Source: Planctomycetota bacterium (GTDB lineage Bacteria; Planctomycetota; Brocadiia; JAJRTI01). Taken from it: a stretch of DNA of 22,968 bases. A program made the translations under genes and the position numbers. The stretch covers positions 1 through 22,968 of the forward strand of contig JAJRTI010000609.1 of assembly GCA_024278415.1 (NCBI GenBank), read 5' to 3'. Of the stretch, positions 15,492 to 22,968 are shown one piece after another; within the stretch, counting starts at the first letter, position 1, and each line of letters opens with the position of its first letter. Below the pieces are notes generated by a model. It was not told the DNA's origin and did no database searches. It saw only the letters and a list, made by a program, of their open reading frames with translations.

Positions 15492-15725
15492 TTACGGCTT
15501 GGAGTAATATTTCGACAGGAGCGTGATCGCAAACAGGAACACAAGCAGCGCGCCGAAGAAGTAGCCAAACCGCTGCGGGGGCACCACGCGCTCGTCGTAC
15601 GGATCCCGGCGCTGCACCCGGCACACGAAGCAGAACCACGGCCAGACGATCTTGGGGCTCCAAGAGAGGATCAACAGTACCGCTGCGAAGATCAGCAGCA
15701 CGACTCCTTTGGTTGCGTCGTCCAT
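15492..15725 (-). CDS. Small two-helix membrane protein, unknown function
   Basis: A 77-residue frame starting MDDATKG. It has one hydrophobic helix at about 8-22 (VVLLIFAAVLLILSW) and another at about 55-69 (FFGALLVFLFAITLL), joined by a charged loop with two cysteines close together (WFCFVCRVQRRDPYDE). I do not recognise the family. The amphipathic layout and lack of stop codons over two clean helices support a real gene. The long open frame upstream to 15860 runs through family C repeats and is not included. No good ribosome binding site is visible, so confidence is moderate. Confidence 0.55.
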   Translation of the reverse strand: MDDATKGVVLLIFAAVLLILSWSPKIVWPWFCFVCRVQRRDPYDERVVPPQRFGYFFGALLVFLFAITLLSKYYSKP

Positions 15726-15771
15726 AGTCAGAGCGCAGTATCCGCATCCCTGCACGCGTGTCAAGCGCCCG

Positions 15772-15839
15772 GTAGCCGCATTCGCCAGAATGCGGGCGAT
15801 GAGTAAGCCGTCTGCCCGCATGCTGGCGCATGCGGCTAC
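15772..15839. repeat. Palindromic spacer repeats, family C, copies 2 and 3 in inverted order
   Basis: Copy 3 (15772-15796, inverted) and copy 2 (15815-15839) face each other. Copy 2 is identical to 696-720. Copy 3 differs by two bases that pair with each other in the stem: a G-C pair becomes T-A, so the stem stays perfect. A partial copy (GCGCATGCGGCCAC) follows at about 15847-15860. Function unknown. Confidence 0.85.
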
Positions 15840-15867
15840 AGACCAAGCGCATGCGGCCACATGACAA

Positions 15868-15896
15868 TTGCCTCCTCATTGCGAAGCCGGTATGCT
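15868..15896 (+). promoter_or_regulatory. Candidate promoter for the VWA gene
   Basis: TTGCCT (15868-15873), 17 bp, TATGCT (15891-15896), about 38 bp before the ATG at 15935. Sequence match only. Confidence 0.4.
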
Positions 15897-15934
15897 GCGG
15901 TGAGCCGTCTCAACCGCGTTTCCGGCCTGTCTGC

Positions 15935-18124
15935 ATGCCCATCACGTTCAATCCATTCTGGCCGGTCTGGCTCGTGCTGCTGATCGGGTTTGCCGCCGCC
16001 GTGGCGACGCTGTGGGCGTACGCGAGCCCGACGGCGGGGGGCTCGTACGCGATCCGGCGGGTGTTCCTGCTGCTGCGCTTCGCCGCGCTTTTGCTCGTGG
16101 TGCTGTGCCTCCTGCGGCCGTCGATCCGGCGGGACAAGGTCTACATCGAGAAGGCCAAGCTTGTGGTGCTGCTCGACGCGTCCGAGAGCATGACCATCGC
16201 GGACGCCGGCCTCGGCCTCTCTCGGGCCGAAGAGTTGAACCGCCGGCTCAAGCAAGCGCGGCCGCAGTTGGACAAGCTCTTGCAGCAGTTCGACGTGTCC
16301 GTGCTGCACTTCGGCAGCCACGTGCGCATCGGCCCGCTGGGCCCGGTGAAGCCCACGGACACCTCCACCGCGCTCGGCGACGCGCTGCTCGCCGCGCTCG
16401 GCGAAGCCCAAGGCAAGCGCCTCGCGGCGATCTTGGTCCTCAGCGACGGGTCGAGCAACACCGGCGCCCGTCTTGGCGAAGCCGGCCAAGCCGTTGCACA
16501 GCAGCGGACCGCGATCGTGGCCGTGGGATTCGGCAAAGCCACCGGGTCCGTCGTGGCCCGGGACGTGCGCGTCGAGGCCGTGTATTGCCCCCGGCAGGTC
16601 TACGAGCGCAACGTGCTCACCGTCGCCGCGGACATGCTGTTCCTCGGCTGCGCGGGCGAGCAAGTCGAGCTGAGCCTTATCTTCGGCGACAAGGCGGTCG
16701 ACTCCAAGCGCGTGCGCGTGCGCGGCGGCCGCGCGCGGACGCGCATCGAGCTTCAGTACACGCCCACGGAGGCTGGCACGTTCAAGGTGCGCGTGCGCGC
16801 GACGCCGGTGCCCGACGAGGCCGCGCTCGCGAACAACGAGATGGCCAGCTTCGTGCGTGTGTTGCCGGGCGGCTTCAACGTGCTCTACATCGAAGGCCGG
16901 CCCCGGCCGGAACTCAAGTTCATCAAGCGTTGCTTCCAGTCCGCGGCCGGCATGGAGATCCAGGCGCCCCTCGTGCTCATGGCCGGCGGACGCAAAGTCG
17001 GCGCCCGTCTCCCGCGCACGCCGCAAGAGTGGCAGCGCTACGACGTCATCATCCTCGGCGACGTGCCGTGCGACGTGTTCACGGTGTCGCAGCTCCAAGC
17101 CATGGAGGCCGCGGTTTCGCAGAGGGGATCGGGATTAATCATGATCGGCGGCGTGCGCAACTACGGGGCCGGCGGGTACGCGAACTCGCCGGTGGGGCGC
17201 ATGCTGCCGGTGGACGTGGCGACCTCGGTCGGCCAGATCGACAAGGAGTTTCGGCTCACGCCGACGCCGGCCGGCTGGCGCCACTTCGCGCTGCGTCTCG
17301 ATGCGGACTAGGCCAAGAGCCGCGAGGTGTGGGCAACGCTCCCCAAGCTCAAGGGCGCGGTGCGGCTGGGCAAGGCCAAGCCGGCCGCGACCGTGCTCGC
17401 CACGGACGAGCAAGGCGCGCCCATGCTCGTGGCCCAGCCCTTCGGCCGCGGGCGCACCATGGCCTTCGCCGCGGACAGCACCTGGCGCTGGGTCATGTCG
17501 GCGCAGGACACCGCACCTCGCTTCAAACGCTTCTGGCGGCAGATCGCGCTCTGGCTCGCCGGCCGCGAGGACGAAGGTGACAACGTCGTGTTCCTCACCA
17601 TCGACGAGGTGCGCTACCTCAAGGGGGCGAAGGTTCGCATGGAGGCGCGCGTCGAGGACAAGGACGGCAAGCCGGTTGAAGACGCGGACGTGACCGCGTC
17701 CATTGCCGCGCCCGGCGGCGAGCGCGTGCCCCTCGCATTTCGATACGATTCGGGCCGCTACCATGCGACGTTTTTCCCCACAGAGGTGGGCGACTACAAC
17801 GTGGCGCTCAAAGCGCTCCAAGCCGGCCGCGAGTTGGGACACGACTCCGGCCGTTTCCTCGTGTACGAGCGCAACCTCGAACTCGACCCGCCTGAGGCCA
17901 AGCTCGCCACGCTTCAGGCGCTCACATCCGCGAGCCCCGGAGGAGCCTACTTCCCATCGACCCGGCTGCGCGACGCACTAGACTCGGTGGGCAAGCTCAA
18001 GTCCGAGGCGAAAGTGAAGAAGCCCGAAATCTTCGACATCTGGGACAACCCGTTCGTGTTTGTTATCTTCCTCGCGCTGCTCTGCACCGAATGGGCGTTG
18101 CGCAAGTGGCGCGGCCTCGTGTGA
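15935..18124 (+). pseudogene. VWA / GATase1-like membrane protein interrupted by an in-frame TAG
   Basis: One continuous frame of 730 codons encodes the whole protein except for TAG at codon 459 (17309-17311). Two N-terminal membrane helices (about 9-30 and 48-62) precede a von Willebrand A domain with the MIDAS start LLDASES (79-85). Then come FNVLYIEGRPRPELKFIKRCF and LIMIGGVRNYGAGGYANSPVGRMLPVDV, typical of the glutamine-amidotransferase-like domain of this family. Directly after the TAG the same frame continues with AKSREVWATLPKLKGAVRLGKAKPAATVLA, where related proteins run on without a break. The C-terminus ends in one membrane helix (PFVFVIFLALLCTEWAL). Related proteins lie near moxR and DUF58 genes, but none is in this window. 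The TAG may be a nonsense mutation, a sequencing error or read-through. If it is a true stop, a 458-residue product is made; a GTG restart at 17327 has no good ribosome binding site. Confidence 0.8.
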
Positions 18125-18139
18125 CCAGAATTCTCAACG

Positions 18140-18165
18140 GGTCACGGACGTCCTCGTCCGTGACC
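18140..18165. terminator. Perfect 11-bp hairpin after the VWA gene
   Basis: GGTCACGGACG (18140-18150) pairs perfectly with CGTCCGTGACC (18155-18165) around a TCCT loop, 15 bp after the stop codon. There is no T-tract. It may stop transcription or be another spacer repeat family. Confidence 0.55.
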
Positions 18166-18228
18166 TACAGAGAGCGCCTCCATCCGCCCTCTGTGGTAAG
18201 ACCGAGATCACCGGAAAGGAGCCCCCTC

Positions 18229-18741
18229 ATGACCAACCCTCTCGACTTCATCCAGAAGCGCCGCAGCATCCGAAGCTACAAGGACGAGCCTGTGAGCGAC
18301 GAGCAGGTGGACACGCTGCTGCGCGCGGCCATGGCCGCACCGTCGGCCGGCAACCAGCAGCCGTGGGAGTTCGTTGTGATTCGAGACCGGGCGGCCATGC
18401 AGGCCGTCACGGAGTTCCACGTGCACGCCACGCCGCTCGTGAAGTCCGTGCTGGGCATCCTCGTGTGCGGCAACATGGACCGCGTGCAATACGGCGACAT
18501 GTGGGTGCAGGACTGCTCGGCCGCGACACAGAACATCCTCCTCTGCGCGGCCAACATGGGCCTAGGCACGTGCTGGCTCGGAGTGTACCCGATCCAAGAA
18601 CGCATCGACGGCCTGCGCCGGTTGTGCAACTTGCCCGAGCGCGTCGTGCCCCTGGCCCTCATCGCGGTCGGCGTGCCCGACGAGGACAAGGGCCCGGCCG
18701 ACTACTACGACCCGGCGCGGGTGCACCACGAGAAGTTCTGA
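18229..18741 (+). CDS. Nitroreductase-family FMN oxidoreductase
   Basis: The 170-residue protein is a short nitroreductase-fold protein. FIQKRRSIRSYKDEPVSDEQVDTLLRAAMAAPSAGNQQPWEFVVI (residues 8-52) is the usual FMN-binding start, with RRSIR and the A-PSA-N-Q-P-W motif. QDCSAATQNILLCAANMGLGTCWLGVY is the central helix and the second FMN segment. VPLALIAVGVPDED closes the core. Such proteins use NAD(P)H to reduce quinones, nitro compounds or similar acceptors; the substrate cannot be told. AAAGGAG lies 7 bases before the ATG, which fixes the start. It is flanked by a hairpin upstream and a convergent gene downstream, so it is probably transcribed alone. Confidence 0.92.
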   Translation: MTNPLDFIQKRRSIRSYKDEPVSDEQVDTLLRAAMAAPSAGNQQPWEFVVIRDRAAMQAVTEFHVHATPLVKSVLGILVCGNMDRVQYGDMWVQDCSAATQNILLCAANMGLGTCWLGVYPIQERIDGLRRLCNLPERVVPLALIAVGVPDEDKGPADYYDPARVHHEKF

Positions 18742-18798
18742 GCCAGAGCCAACGTCGCGATCCGAGTCAAACGAAGTGACACGAGGCGCGTCCTCGCC

Positions 18799-20178
18799 TC
18801 AGCCAAACGCCAGCGAGTACACGTCCGCGTCGCACATGGCAAACCGCAGGCGCACGGGCCGGCCCGCAAGCGATGACACATCCTCTCCCCCCGCCCAAGT
18901 GACCACCCGGTCGATCTCGTCGCCGACTAGCTCCACCGCATCGTCGAGCGCATAACCAGGCACGGGCGCGCCGGCCGCGTCTTGGACCTCCACGCGGATG
19001 CCGCCGGCCGCGGACGTGTCGAAGTTGAGCGTAAGCCGGCTGCCGGCGAACGTGAAGGGCTTGGTGAGCAGTCCGCCGCCGGCGTAGGGAGCGCGCACGG
19101 ACACGAACCCGTCGAGCCGCATCGAGTACCGCCGAATGTGGCAGGTCGGCGCGCCGTAGTGGCCGTTGCGGTAGAGCGACATCTCCCGCGGCCCAGTCTG
19201 CACCACGCCCGCGGCCGCCGTGCCGGCGCGGGAGGACCAATTGGCGCGGTCCGCGCCCGGGCGCAGGAACGCCTCGAGGAACGTGCGGTCGTACACGTTG
19301 CCTCCGCGGCTCGTCATGAGGATCGTGTCGGAGCAGGAGTTGCGCTGCGCCGGATGCACGTGCAGGCGCTCGGCCTCTTCGTCCGAAAGGATCGTGCGCC
19401 CGGGCAGGAACCGCCGGGGCATGGCCACGTAGATGTGCGGCGCGCGGAAGTAGGGGTGCGTGCCGGTCGTGTACATCTCCTCCGCGGGCGCGGCGCTGCC
19501 GGCGTGGACGAACTCCATCTCCACGGCCGGGCCCCAATGCAGGAAGTCGTCGCTCGTGGCACGCGACACCCACCGCACCTTGTCCCGCCACGTGCGGAAG
19601 TAGCACACGTAGCAGCTCTCGTGCTCGGACCAGAAGGCCAAGTTCGGCGAGTCGAACGCAAACTCGGCCGACGTGATGCCCGGCTCCTCGCTCATGCGGC
19701 GCCAATGGAGGCCATCGGCGGACGCGAACATGCACAGCCCGGTCTTGTGAATCCCGGCCACGGCCTTGAACCGCTCGTCTGCGGCCACACCCGGGCGCGT
19801 GTCGAGGAAGGGCATGAAGTTGTGCGAGAATGGCGGCTGGTGCGCGAGGACCGCGTTGTTGTCCCGCGTGCCGTGCAGTTCGAACTGGCCGAGGCTCGGC
19901 CGCGTCCAGTGGCGGCCGTCGGGCGAGGTGATGAGGCAGGTGCACTCGGACGCATCCCCGTCGGCCACGCCGCCCATGCCGCGGTAGTAGAGACGATACT
20001 CGTCGCCCACCTTCATGACCGCGGCCTCATTCGAAAACACTCCCTCCCACGGCTGGTCGTATCGGAACACGACACCCTCCTCTCGCGGCTCGTGCATGAC
20101 TCGGTTGGCGTTGTCGAGGCGGTCGATCAGGTCGTCGTCGACGAACAGTTCTCTGCGTGATCCGAGTTCGATGGTCAT
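18799..20178 (-). CDS. Glycosidase-like five-bladed beta-propeller protein
   Basis: The 459-residue protein starts MTIELGSRRELFVDDDLIDRL, a typical opening of planctomycete/lentisphaera-type proteins related to GH32/GH43 propellers. Repeated blades follow, with patterns such as YRLYYRG, TCLITSPDGRHWTRPSLG, GLCMFASADGLHWRRM and CYVCYFRTWRDKVRWVSRATSDDFLHWGP. The last ~130 residues are a beta-sandwich-like tail (TKPFTFAGSRLTLNFDTSAAGGIRVEVQD). No signal peptide is visible. Enzyme activity on a glycoside is inferred; I cannot assign catalytic acids with confidence. The ATG at 20178 has GAGGAG 6 bases before it; the open frame upstream to 20241 runs through a divergent promoter region. Confidence 0.8.
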   Translation of the reverse strand: MTIELGSRRELFVDDDLIDRLDNANRVMHEPREEGVVFRYDQPWEGVFSNEAAVMKVGDEYRLYYRGMGGVADGDASECTCLITSPDGRHWTRPSLGQFELHGTRDNNAVLAHQPPFSHNFMPFLDTRPGVAADERFKAVAGIHKTGLCMFASADGLHWRRMSEEPGITSAEFAFDSPNLAFWSEHESCYVCYFRTWRDKVRWVSRATSDDFLHWGPAVEMEFVHAGSAAPAEEMYTTGTHPYFRAPHIYVAMPRRFLPGRTILSDEEAERLHVHPAQRNSCSDTILMTSRGGNVYDRTFLEAFLRPGADRANWSSRAGTAAAGVVQTGPREMSLYRNGHYGAPTCHIRRYSMRLDGFVSVRAPYAGGGLLTKPFTFAGSRLTLNFDTSAAGGIRVEVQDAAGAPVPGYALDDAVELVGDEIDRVVTWAGGEDVSSLAGRPVRLRFAMCDADVYSLAFG

Positions 20179-20213
20179 GAGTGGCTCCTCGCGGTTTGGG
20201 ATGGGGCGCGGCC

Positions 20214-20241
20214 ATGATAGCGCGGCGGCCGGCAGAAGCAA
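20214..20241 (-). promoter_or_regulatory. Candidate promoter for the propeller gene
   Basis: On the minus strand TTGCTT (20236-20241), 16 bp, TATCAT (20214-20219), pointing at the ATG at 20178. It is back-to-back with the promoter at 20261-20290. Confidence 0.45.
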
Positions 20242-20260
20242 CCCCGGCCTCGTGCAATGC

Positions 20261-20290
20261 TTGACTGCACCCGCCGCGCGTCCCTATACT
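20261..20290 (+). promoter_or_regulatory. Candidate sigma70-type promoter for the FHA-kinase gene
   Basis: TTGACT (20261-20266), 18 bp, TATACT (20285-20290), about 60 bp before the ATG at 20351. A good match to the consensus. Confidence 0.55.
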
Positions 20291-20350
20291 TGGGGCGACA
20301 GCGCGCGGCGCGAAACGGCCAGACACCAACAGCCCACAGCGAGCTTGCTC

Positions 20351-22036
20351 ATGCCCGGTCTGATCAAAGTCTTGAACTCGGACGATGCGCCGAGAAGCAT
20401 CCCCGACAGCGGGCAGGTGACCATTGGCCGCGGCGACCTCGCGGATATGGTCATCAAGGACGCGTACGCCTCGCGCGTGCACTGCGCGGTCGAGGGCAAC
20501 GAGGGCCGGTTCTTCGTGTCCGATTTGGGGAGCGGCAACGGCACCAAGCTCAACGACGAGACGATCGCGGCCAAGACGGAGCTGAAGGAGGGCGACCGCA
20601 TCACCATCGGCCAGACGACGCTCGTGTTCTCCCTGGGCGGACCGGCCGAAGGAGCCGCGGCGCCCAAGCCACGCAAGAAGGTCAACCCCTTCCAAACCCT
20701 ACGCGCGATGAACCACGCGCTCAAGGCCGGCAAGACCTGGCAGCTCGGCGATTACCAGGTCGTCGCACGCATCGCCAAAGGCGGCATGGGCACCGTATAC
20801 CGCGCGGTGCAGCAGTCCCACGGCCGCACGGTCGCGCTCAAGGTGCTCTCCCCGGAACTCATGTCGCAGAGCAACGTGGTCGAGCGCTTCCTGCGAGAGG
20901 CCAAGACCGCGTCCCAACTCGAACACCGGCACGTGGTGGCCGCGTACGACTACGGCCAGGCCGACGGGCTTTACTACTTCTCGATGGAGTACGTGGACGG
21001 CACGCCGCTGAGCACGTTCCTCAAGCGCAAGCGCATCTCCGAGAGCGACGCCGTGCGGCTCGCGCTGGACGTGGTGGACGCGCTGGAGCACGCGGCCGCG
21101 AAGCACATGGTGCACCGAGACGTGAAGCCGGGCAACCTCATGATCACCCGCGACGGCATCGTCAAGCTCTGCGACTTCGGTCTTGCCAAGCCGCGGCAGT
21201 GGGACGGCCCCGCGCTGACCGCCCCAGGCATGCGCGTGGGCACGCCGACCTACATGGCCCCCGAGCAGATCAAGGGCGAGGAGGTGGACCTGCGCACGGA
21301 TATCTACTCGCTCGGCGCAACGCTCTACCGCGCGGTCACCGGCAAGCGGCCGTTCGCGCGGCAGACGCCGTTCCAGGTCATGACCGCGCACGTGACCGAT
21401 CCCCTGCCCAAGCCGCGGTCCGTCAAGCCGGATCTGTCGCCGGAACTCGATGCGGTGATCTGCAAGATGATGGAGAAGGATCCGGGCAACCGCTACCAGA
21501 CGTTCGACCGCCTGCGGGCAGCGCTCAAAGAGGTGCAGCGCGCGAACAAGGCGCGCAAGGCGGAGGAAGCCAGGGCCGTCGCACCGACCGAAGTGATAGA
21601 GGAACACAAGCCCGCGCCAGCGCCCCCCACGCCGGCCCCGGCCCCCGAGCCGGCGCCTGCGCCGCAGGAGACCAAGAAGGTGAGCGAGTCGCGCGGCTTC
21701 GTCCTGATCGACGACGAAGACAGCGACTTCGAGGCAGGGCCGCCAGGCCCGGCGCAGGCTTCCGCACCGGCGCCTGACGAGAGTGATTACGACATCGTGC
21801 TCGACGGCAAGCTCAAGCACGAGCCGCTCGTGGAGACGCCCGACGAGGCCGAACCGGAGCCCGCGCCTGAGCCCAAGCCGGCGAAGCCCAAGCCCGCCCC
21901 CATGCCGCCGCGGCCGTCCCCCATCGAGCCGCTCGTGCCGCCGCCCCCGCCACCCGAGCCGGGCCGCATCGCGAAACTCCTCAACGCGCTGCGAAGCGGC
22001 ATCGCGCGTCTGATACGTCGCCGCCCGAAGGGGTGA
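20351..22036 (+). CDS. FHA-domain Ser/Thr protein kinase with proline-rich tail
   Basis: The 561-residue protein has an FHA domain at about 1-97 (IGRGDLADMVIKD, SRVH at 41-44, GSGNGTKLN at 60-68), which should bind a phosphothreonine peptide. A Hanks-type kinase follows at about 134-395: glycine loop AKGGMGTVYRA, Lys164 in VALKVL, HRDVKPGN with Asp257, DFG at 275-277 and TYMAPEQIKG. All catalytic residues are present. The last ~170 residues are rich in Pro, Ala and Glu, with a short acidic patch (FVLIDDEDSDFEAG, YDIVLDGKLKHEP), and end in a basic amphipathic segment (RIAKLLNALRSGIARLIRRRPKG). No membrane helix is seen, unlike PknB-type kinases. The order FHA-kinase on one chain suggests self-recognition after autophosphorylation (inference). 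The ATG at 20351 is chosen because the FHA domain starts there; the ribosome binding site is weak. Confidence 0.92.
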   Translation: MPGLIKVLNSDDAPRSIPDSGQVTIGRGDLADMVIKDAYASRVHCAVEGNEGRFFVSDLGSGNGTKLNDETIAAKTELKEGDRITIGQTTLVFSLGGPAEGAAAPKPRKKVNPFQTLRAMNHALKAGKTWQLGDYQVVARIAKGGMGTVYRAVQQSHGRTVALKVLSPELMSQSNVVERFLREAKTASQLEHRHVVAAYDYGQADGLYYFSMEYVDGTPLSTFLKRKRISESDAVRLALDVVDALEHAAAKHMVHRDVKPGNLMITRDGIVKLCDFGLAKPRQWDGPALTAPGMRVGTPTYMAPEQIKGEEVDLRTDIYSLGATLYRAVTGKRPFARQTPFQVMTAHVTDPLPKPRSVKPDLSPELDAVICKMMEKDPGNRYQTFDRLRAALKEVQRANKARKAEEARAVAPTEVIEEHKPAPAPPTPAPAPEPAPAPQETKKVSESRGFVLIDDEDSDFEAGPPGPAQASAPAPDESDYDIVLDGKLKHEPLVETPDEAEPEPAPEPKPAKPKPAPMPPRPSPIEPLVPPPPPPEPGRIAKLLNALRSGIARLIRRRPKG

Positions 22037-22100
22037 TCCCACTGCGCGTGTGGGCGGCTCTTCGTGCCCTTCGTGGTCCATCCCACGCTTCGGAGCTAGC

Positions 22101-22968
22101 ATGCAACGTGAGACCGTTCGAGTCGAGCTTGGCGACCGCAGCTACGACATCGTCATTGGCTACGACACCGTTGCCGACCTGCCCGCGCACATGCGCAAGT
22201 TAGGCCTGGCGAACGACGTGTTCGTGGTCACGAGCCCGACCGTGTTCGAGTGTTGCGGCGAGCCGGTCGCCCGGGCGCTCGACACAGCCGGCGTGCGGTG
22301 GACGCGCTGTGAGTTCCAGGACGACGAAGAGACCAAGAACCTCGATAGCTGCGAGCGCGTGCTCGCGGAGCTGATGGAGTTCGACGCGGGCCGGCAGGTG
22401 TGTGTGCTCGCGCTCGGCGGCGGGGTGGTCGGGGATCTATCCGGCTTCGTCGCGGCCACGTACAAGCGCGGAGCGAACACGGAATTCGTGCAGGCGCCTA
22501 CCACGCTGCTCGGGCACGTGGACTGCTCCGTGGGCGGCAAGACGGGCGTGAACCTGCGCGCAGCTAAGAACATGGTCGGCGCGTTCCATCAGCCCAATCT
22601 CGTGTGGATCGACCTCAAGTTCCTCCACACGTTGCCCCCGCGTGAGCTTCTATCCGGCCTCGCGGAGGTCATCAAGCACGGCGTCATCTTCGACGAGGCG
22701 CTGTTCGCGTTCGTGGAGCAGAACCTCGACGCGATCATGCGGCTAGACCCCGACGCGGTGCGCCGGTGCTCGGCCGACTCGTGCCGCATGAAGGCCGGGG
22801 TGGTCGCGCAAGACGAGTTAGACTCGCAGGGCGTACGCGCCTGGCTCAACCTCGGCCACACCGTGGGCCACGCGGTCGAAGGAGCCACTGGCGGCGGGGC
22901 GTACACGCACGGAGAAGCCGTGGCGCTTGGCATGGTCGCCGCAGCCAAGATCAGCAACCGCATGGGCA
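22101..22968 (+). CDS. aroB: 3-dehydroquinate synthase, partial (runs off the right edge)
   Basis: The first 289 residues are visible. VCVLALGGGVVGDLSGFVAATYKRG holds the NAD-binding glycines, and APTTLLGHVDCSVGGKTGVNL, LSGLAEVIKHGVIFD, LNLGHTVGHAVE and YTHGEAVALGM are the diagnostic AroB motifs with the zinc-binding Glu and His residues. The enzyme makes 3-dehydroquinate from DAHP, the second step of the shikimate pathway, in the cytoplasm. Usual length is about 350-360, so roughly 60-70 residues are missing. GGAG lies 5 bases before the ATG. The 64-bp gap after the kinase gene has no promoter that I can see, so read-through from the kinase is possible. The stretch CTTCGTGCCCTTCGTGG in that gap is repetitive. 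Confidence 0.95.
   Translation, partial: MQRETVRVELGDRSYDIVIGYDTVADLPAHMRKLGLANDVFVVTSPTVFECCGEPVARALDTAGVRWTRCEFQDDEETKNLDSCERVLAELMEFDAGRQVCVLALGGGVVGDLSGFVAATYKRGANTEFVQAPTTLLGHVDCSVGGKTGVNLRAAKNMVGAFHQPNLVWIDLKFLHTLPPRELLSGLAEVIKHGVIFDEALFAFVEQNLDAIMRLDPDAVRRCSADSCRMKAGVVAQDELDSQGVRAWLNLGHTVGHAVEGATGGGAYTHGEAVALGMVAAAKISNRMG

Noticed and set aside
17309..17311. Genome-wide recoding of TAG (amber) as a sense codon
   Set aside because: At least six other genes in this window end with TAG at the expected C-terminus, and no other internal TAG was seen.
16012..17580. A 522-codon plus-strand frame overlapping the VWA gene that runs across the TAG
   Set aside because: Arg/Ala/His-rich in another frame with no motif. 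The domain pattern lies in the frame of 15935-18124, so this does not explain the TAG as a programmed shift.
1..22968. CRISPR arrays, tRNA or rRNA genes, phage genes, insertion sequences, toxin-antitoxin pairs
   Set aside because: No regularly spaced direct repeats, no tRNA-like cloverleaf, and no integrase, transposase or phage structural motifs were seen on either strand.

Overview
The window is GC-rich (roughly two thirds G+C by eye) and gene-dense, with long ORFs on both strands and short spacers full of small palindromic repeats. The gene content (a secreted protein built of carboxypeptidase-regulatory-like repeats, a sulfatase-superfamily hydrolase, an FHA-Ser/Thr kinase, a DUF2079-TPR membrane protein, a VWA/GATase1-like membrane protein, and a five-bladed-propeller glycosidase-like protein) resembles large environmental genomes of the Planctomycetota/Lentisphaerota/Verrucomicrobiota or Hydrogenedentota type. 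That placement is an inference from protein style only. No rRNA, tRNA, CRISPR array, phage or insertion sequence was seen.

Layout. 144-2652, minus strand: a CYTH-domain protein (class IV adenylate cyclase/thiamine-triphosphatase superfamily), a secreted protein that may be a degenerate gluzincin peptidase, and a sugar-phosphate isomerase/epimerase-like TIM barrel. 2868-7502, plus: a 947-residue secreted repeat protein ending in a thioredoxin fold that lacks both active-site cysteines, then a sulfatase-like hydrolase with Thr at the nucleophile position. 7598-10642, minus: an SGNH/GDSL-type membrane-anchored protein and a DUF2079 membrane protein with TPRs. 10641-12104, plus: an exported transglutaminase-like protein whose start codon overlaps that of the divergent DUF2079 gene. 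12341-15362, plus: a probable SOS/DNA-damage block made of lexA, a spore-photoproduct-lyase-like radical SAM protein and a Y-family DNA polymerase. 15492-15725, minus: a small two-helix membrane protein. 15935-18124, plus: a VWA/GATase1-like membrane protein interrupted by an in-frame TAG. 18229-18741, plus: a nitroreductase. 18799-20178, minus: a glycosidase-like propeller protein. 20351-22036, plus: an FHA-kinase. 22101 to the edge, plus: 3-dehydroquinate synthase (aroB), truncated by the window.

The points most worth a second look are: (1) the lexA - radical SAM - polymerase block, whose polymerase has Leu at the steric-gate position and Asp in place of the catalytic Glu; (2) the lone in-frame amber codon in an otherwise intact VWA gene; (3) several families of spacer palindromes, one showing a compensatory base-pair change between copies; (4) predicted loss or change of active-site residues in the thioredoxin-fold, sulfatase-like and peptidase-like proteins. 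All functional calls come from reading motifs; no database search was possible.
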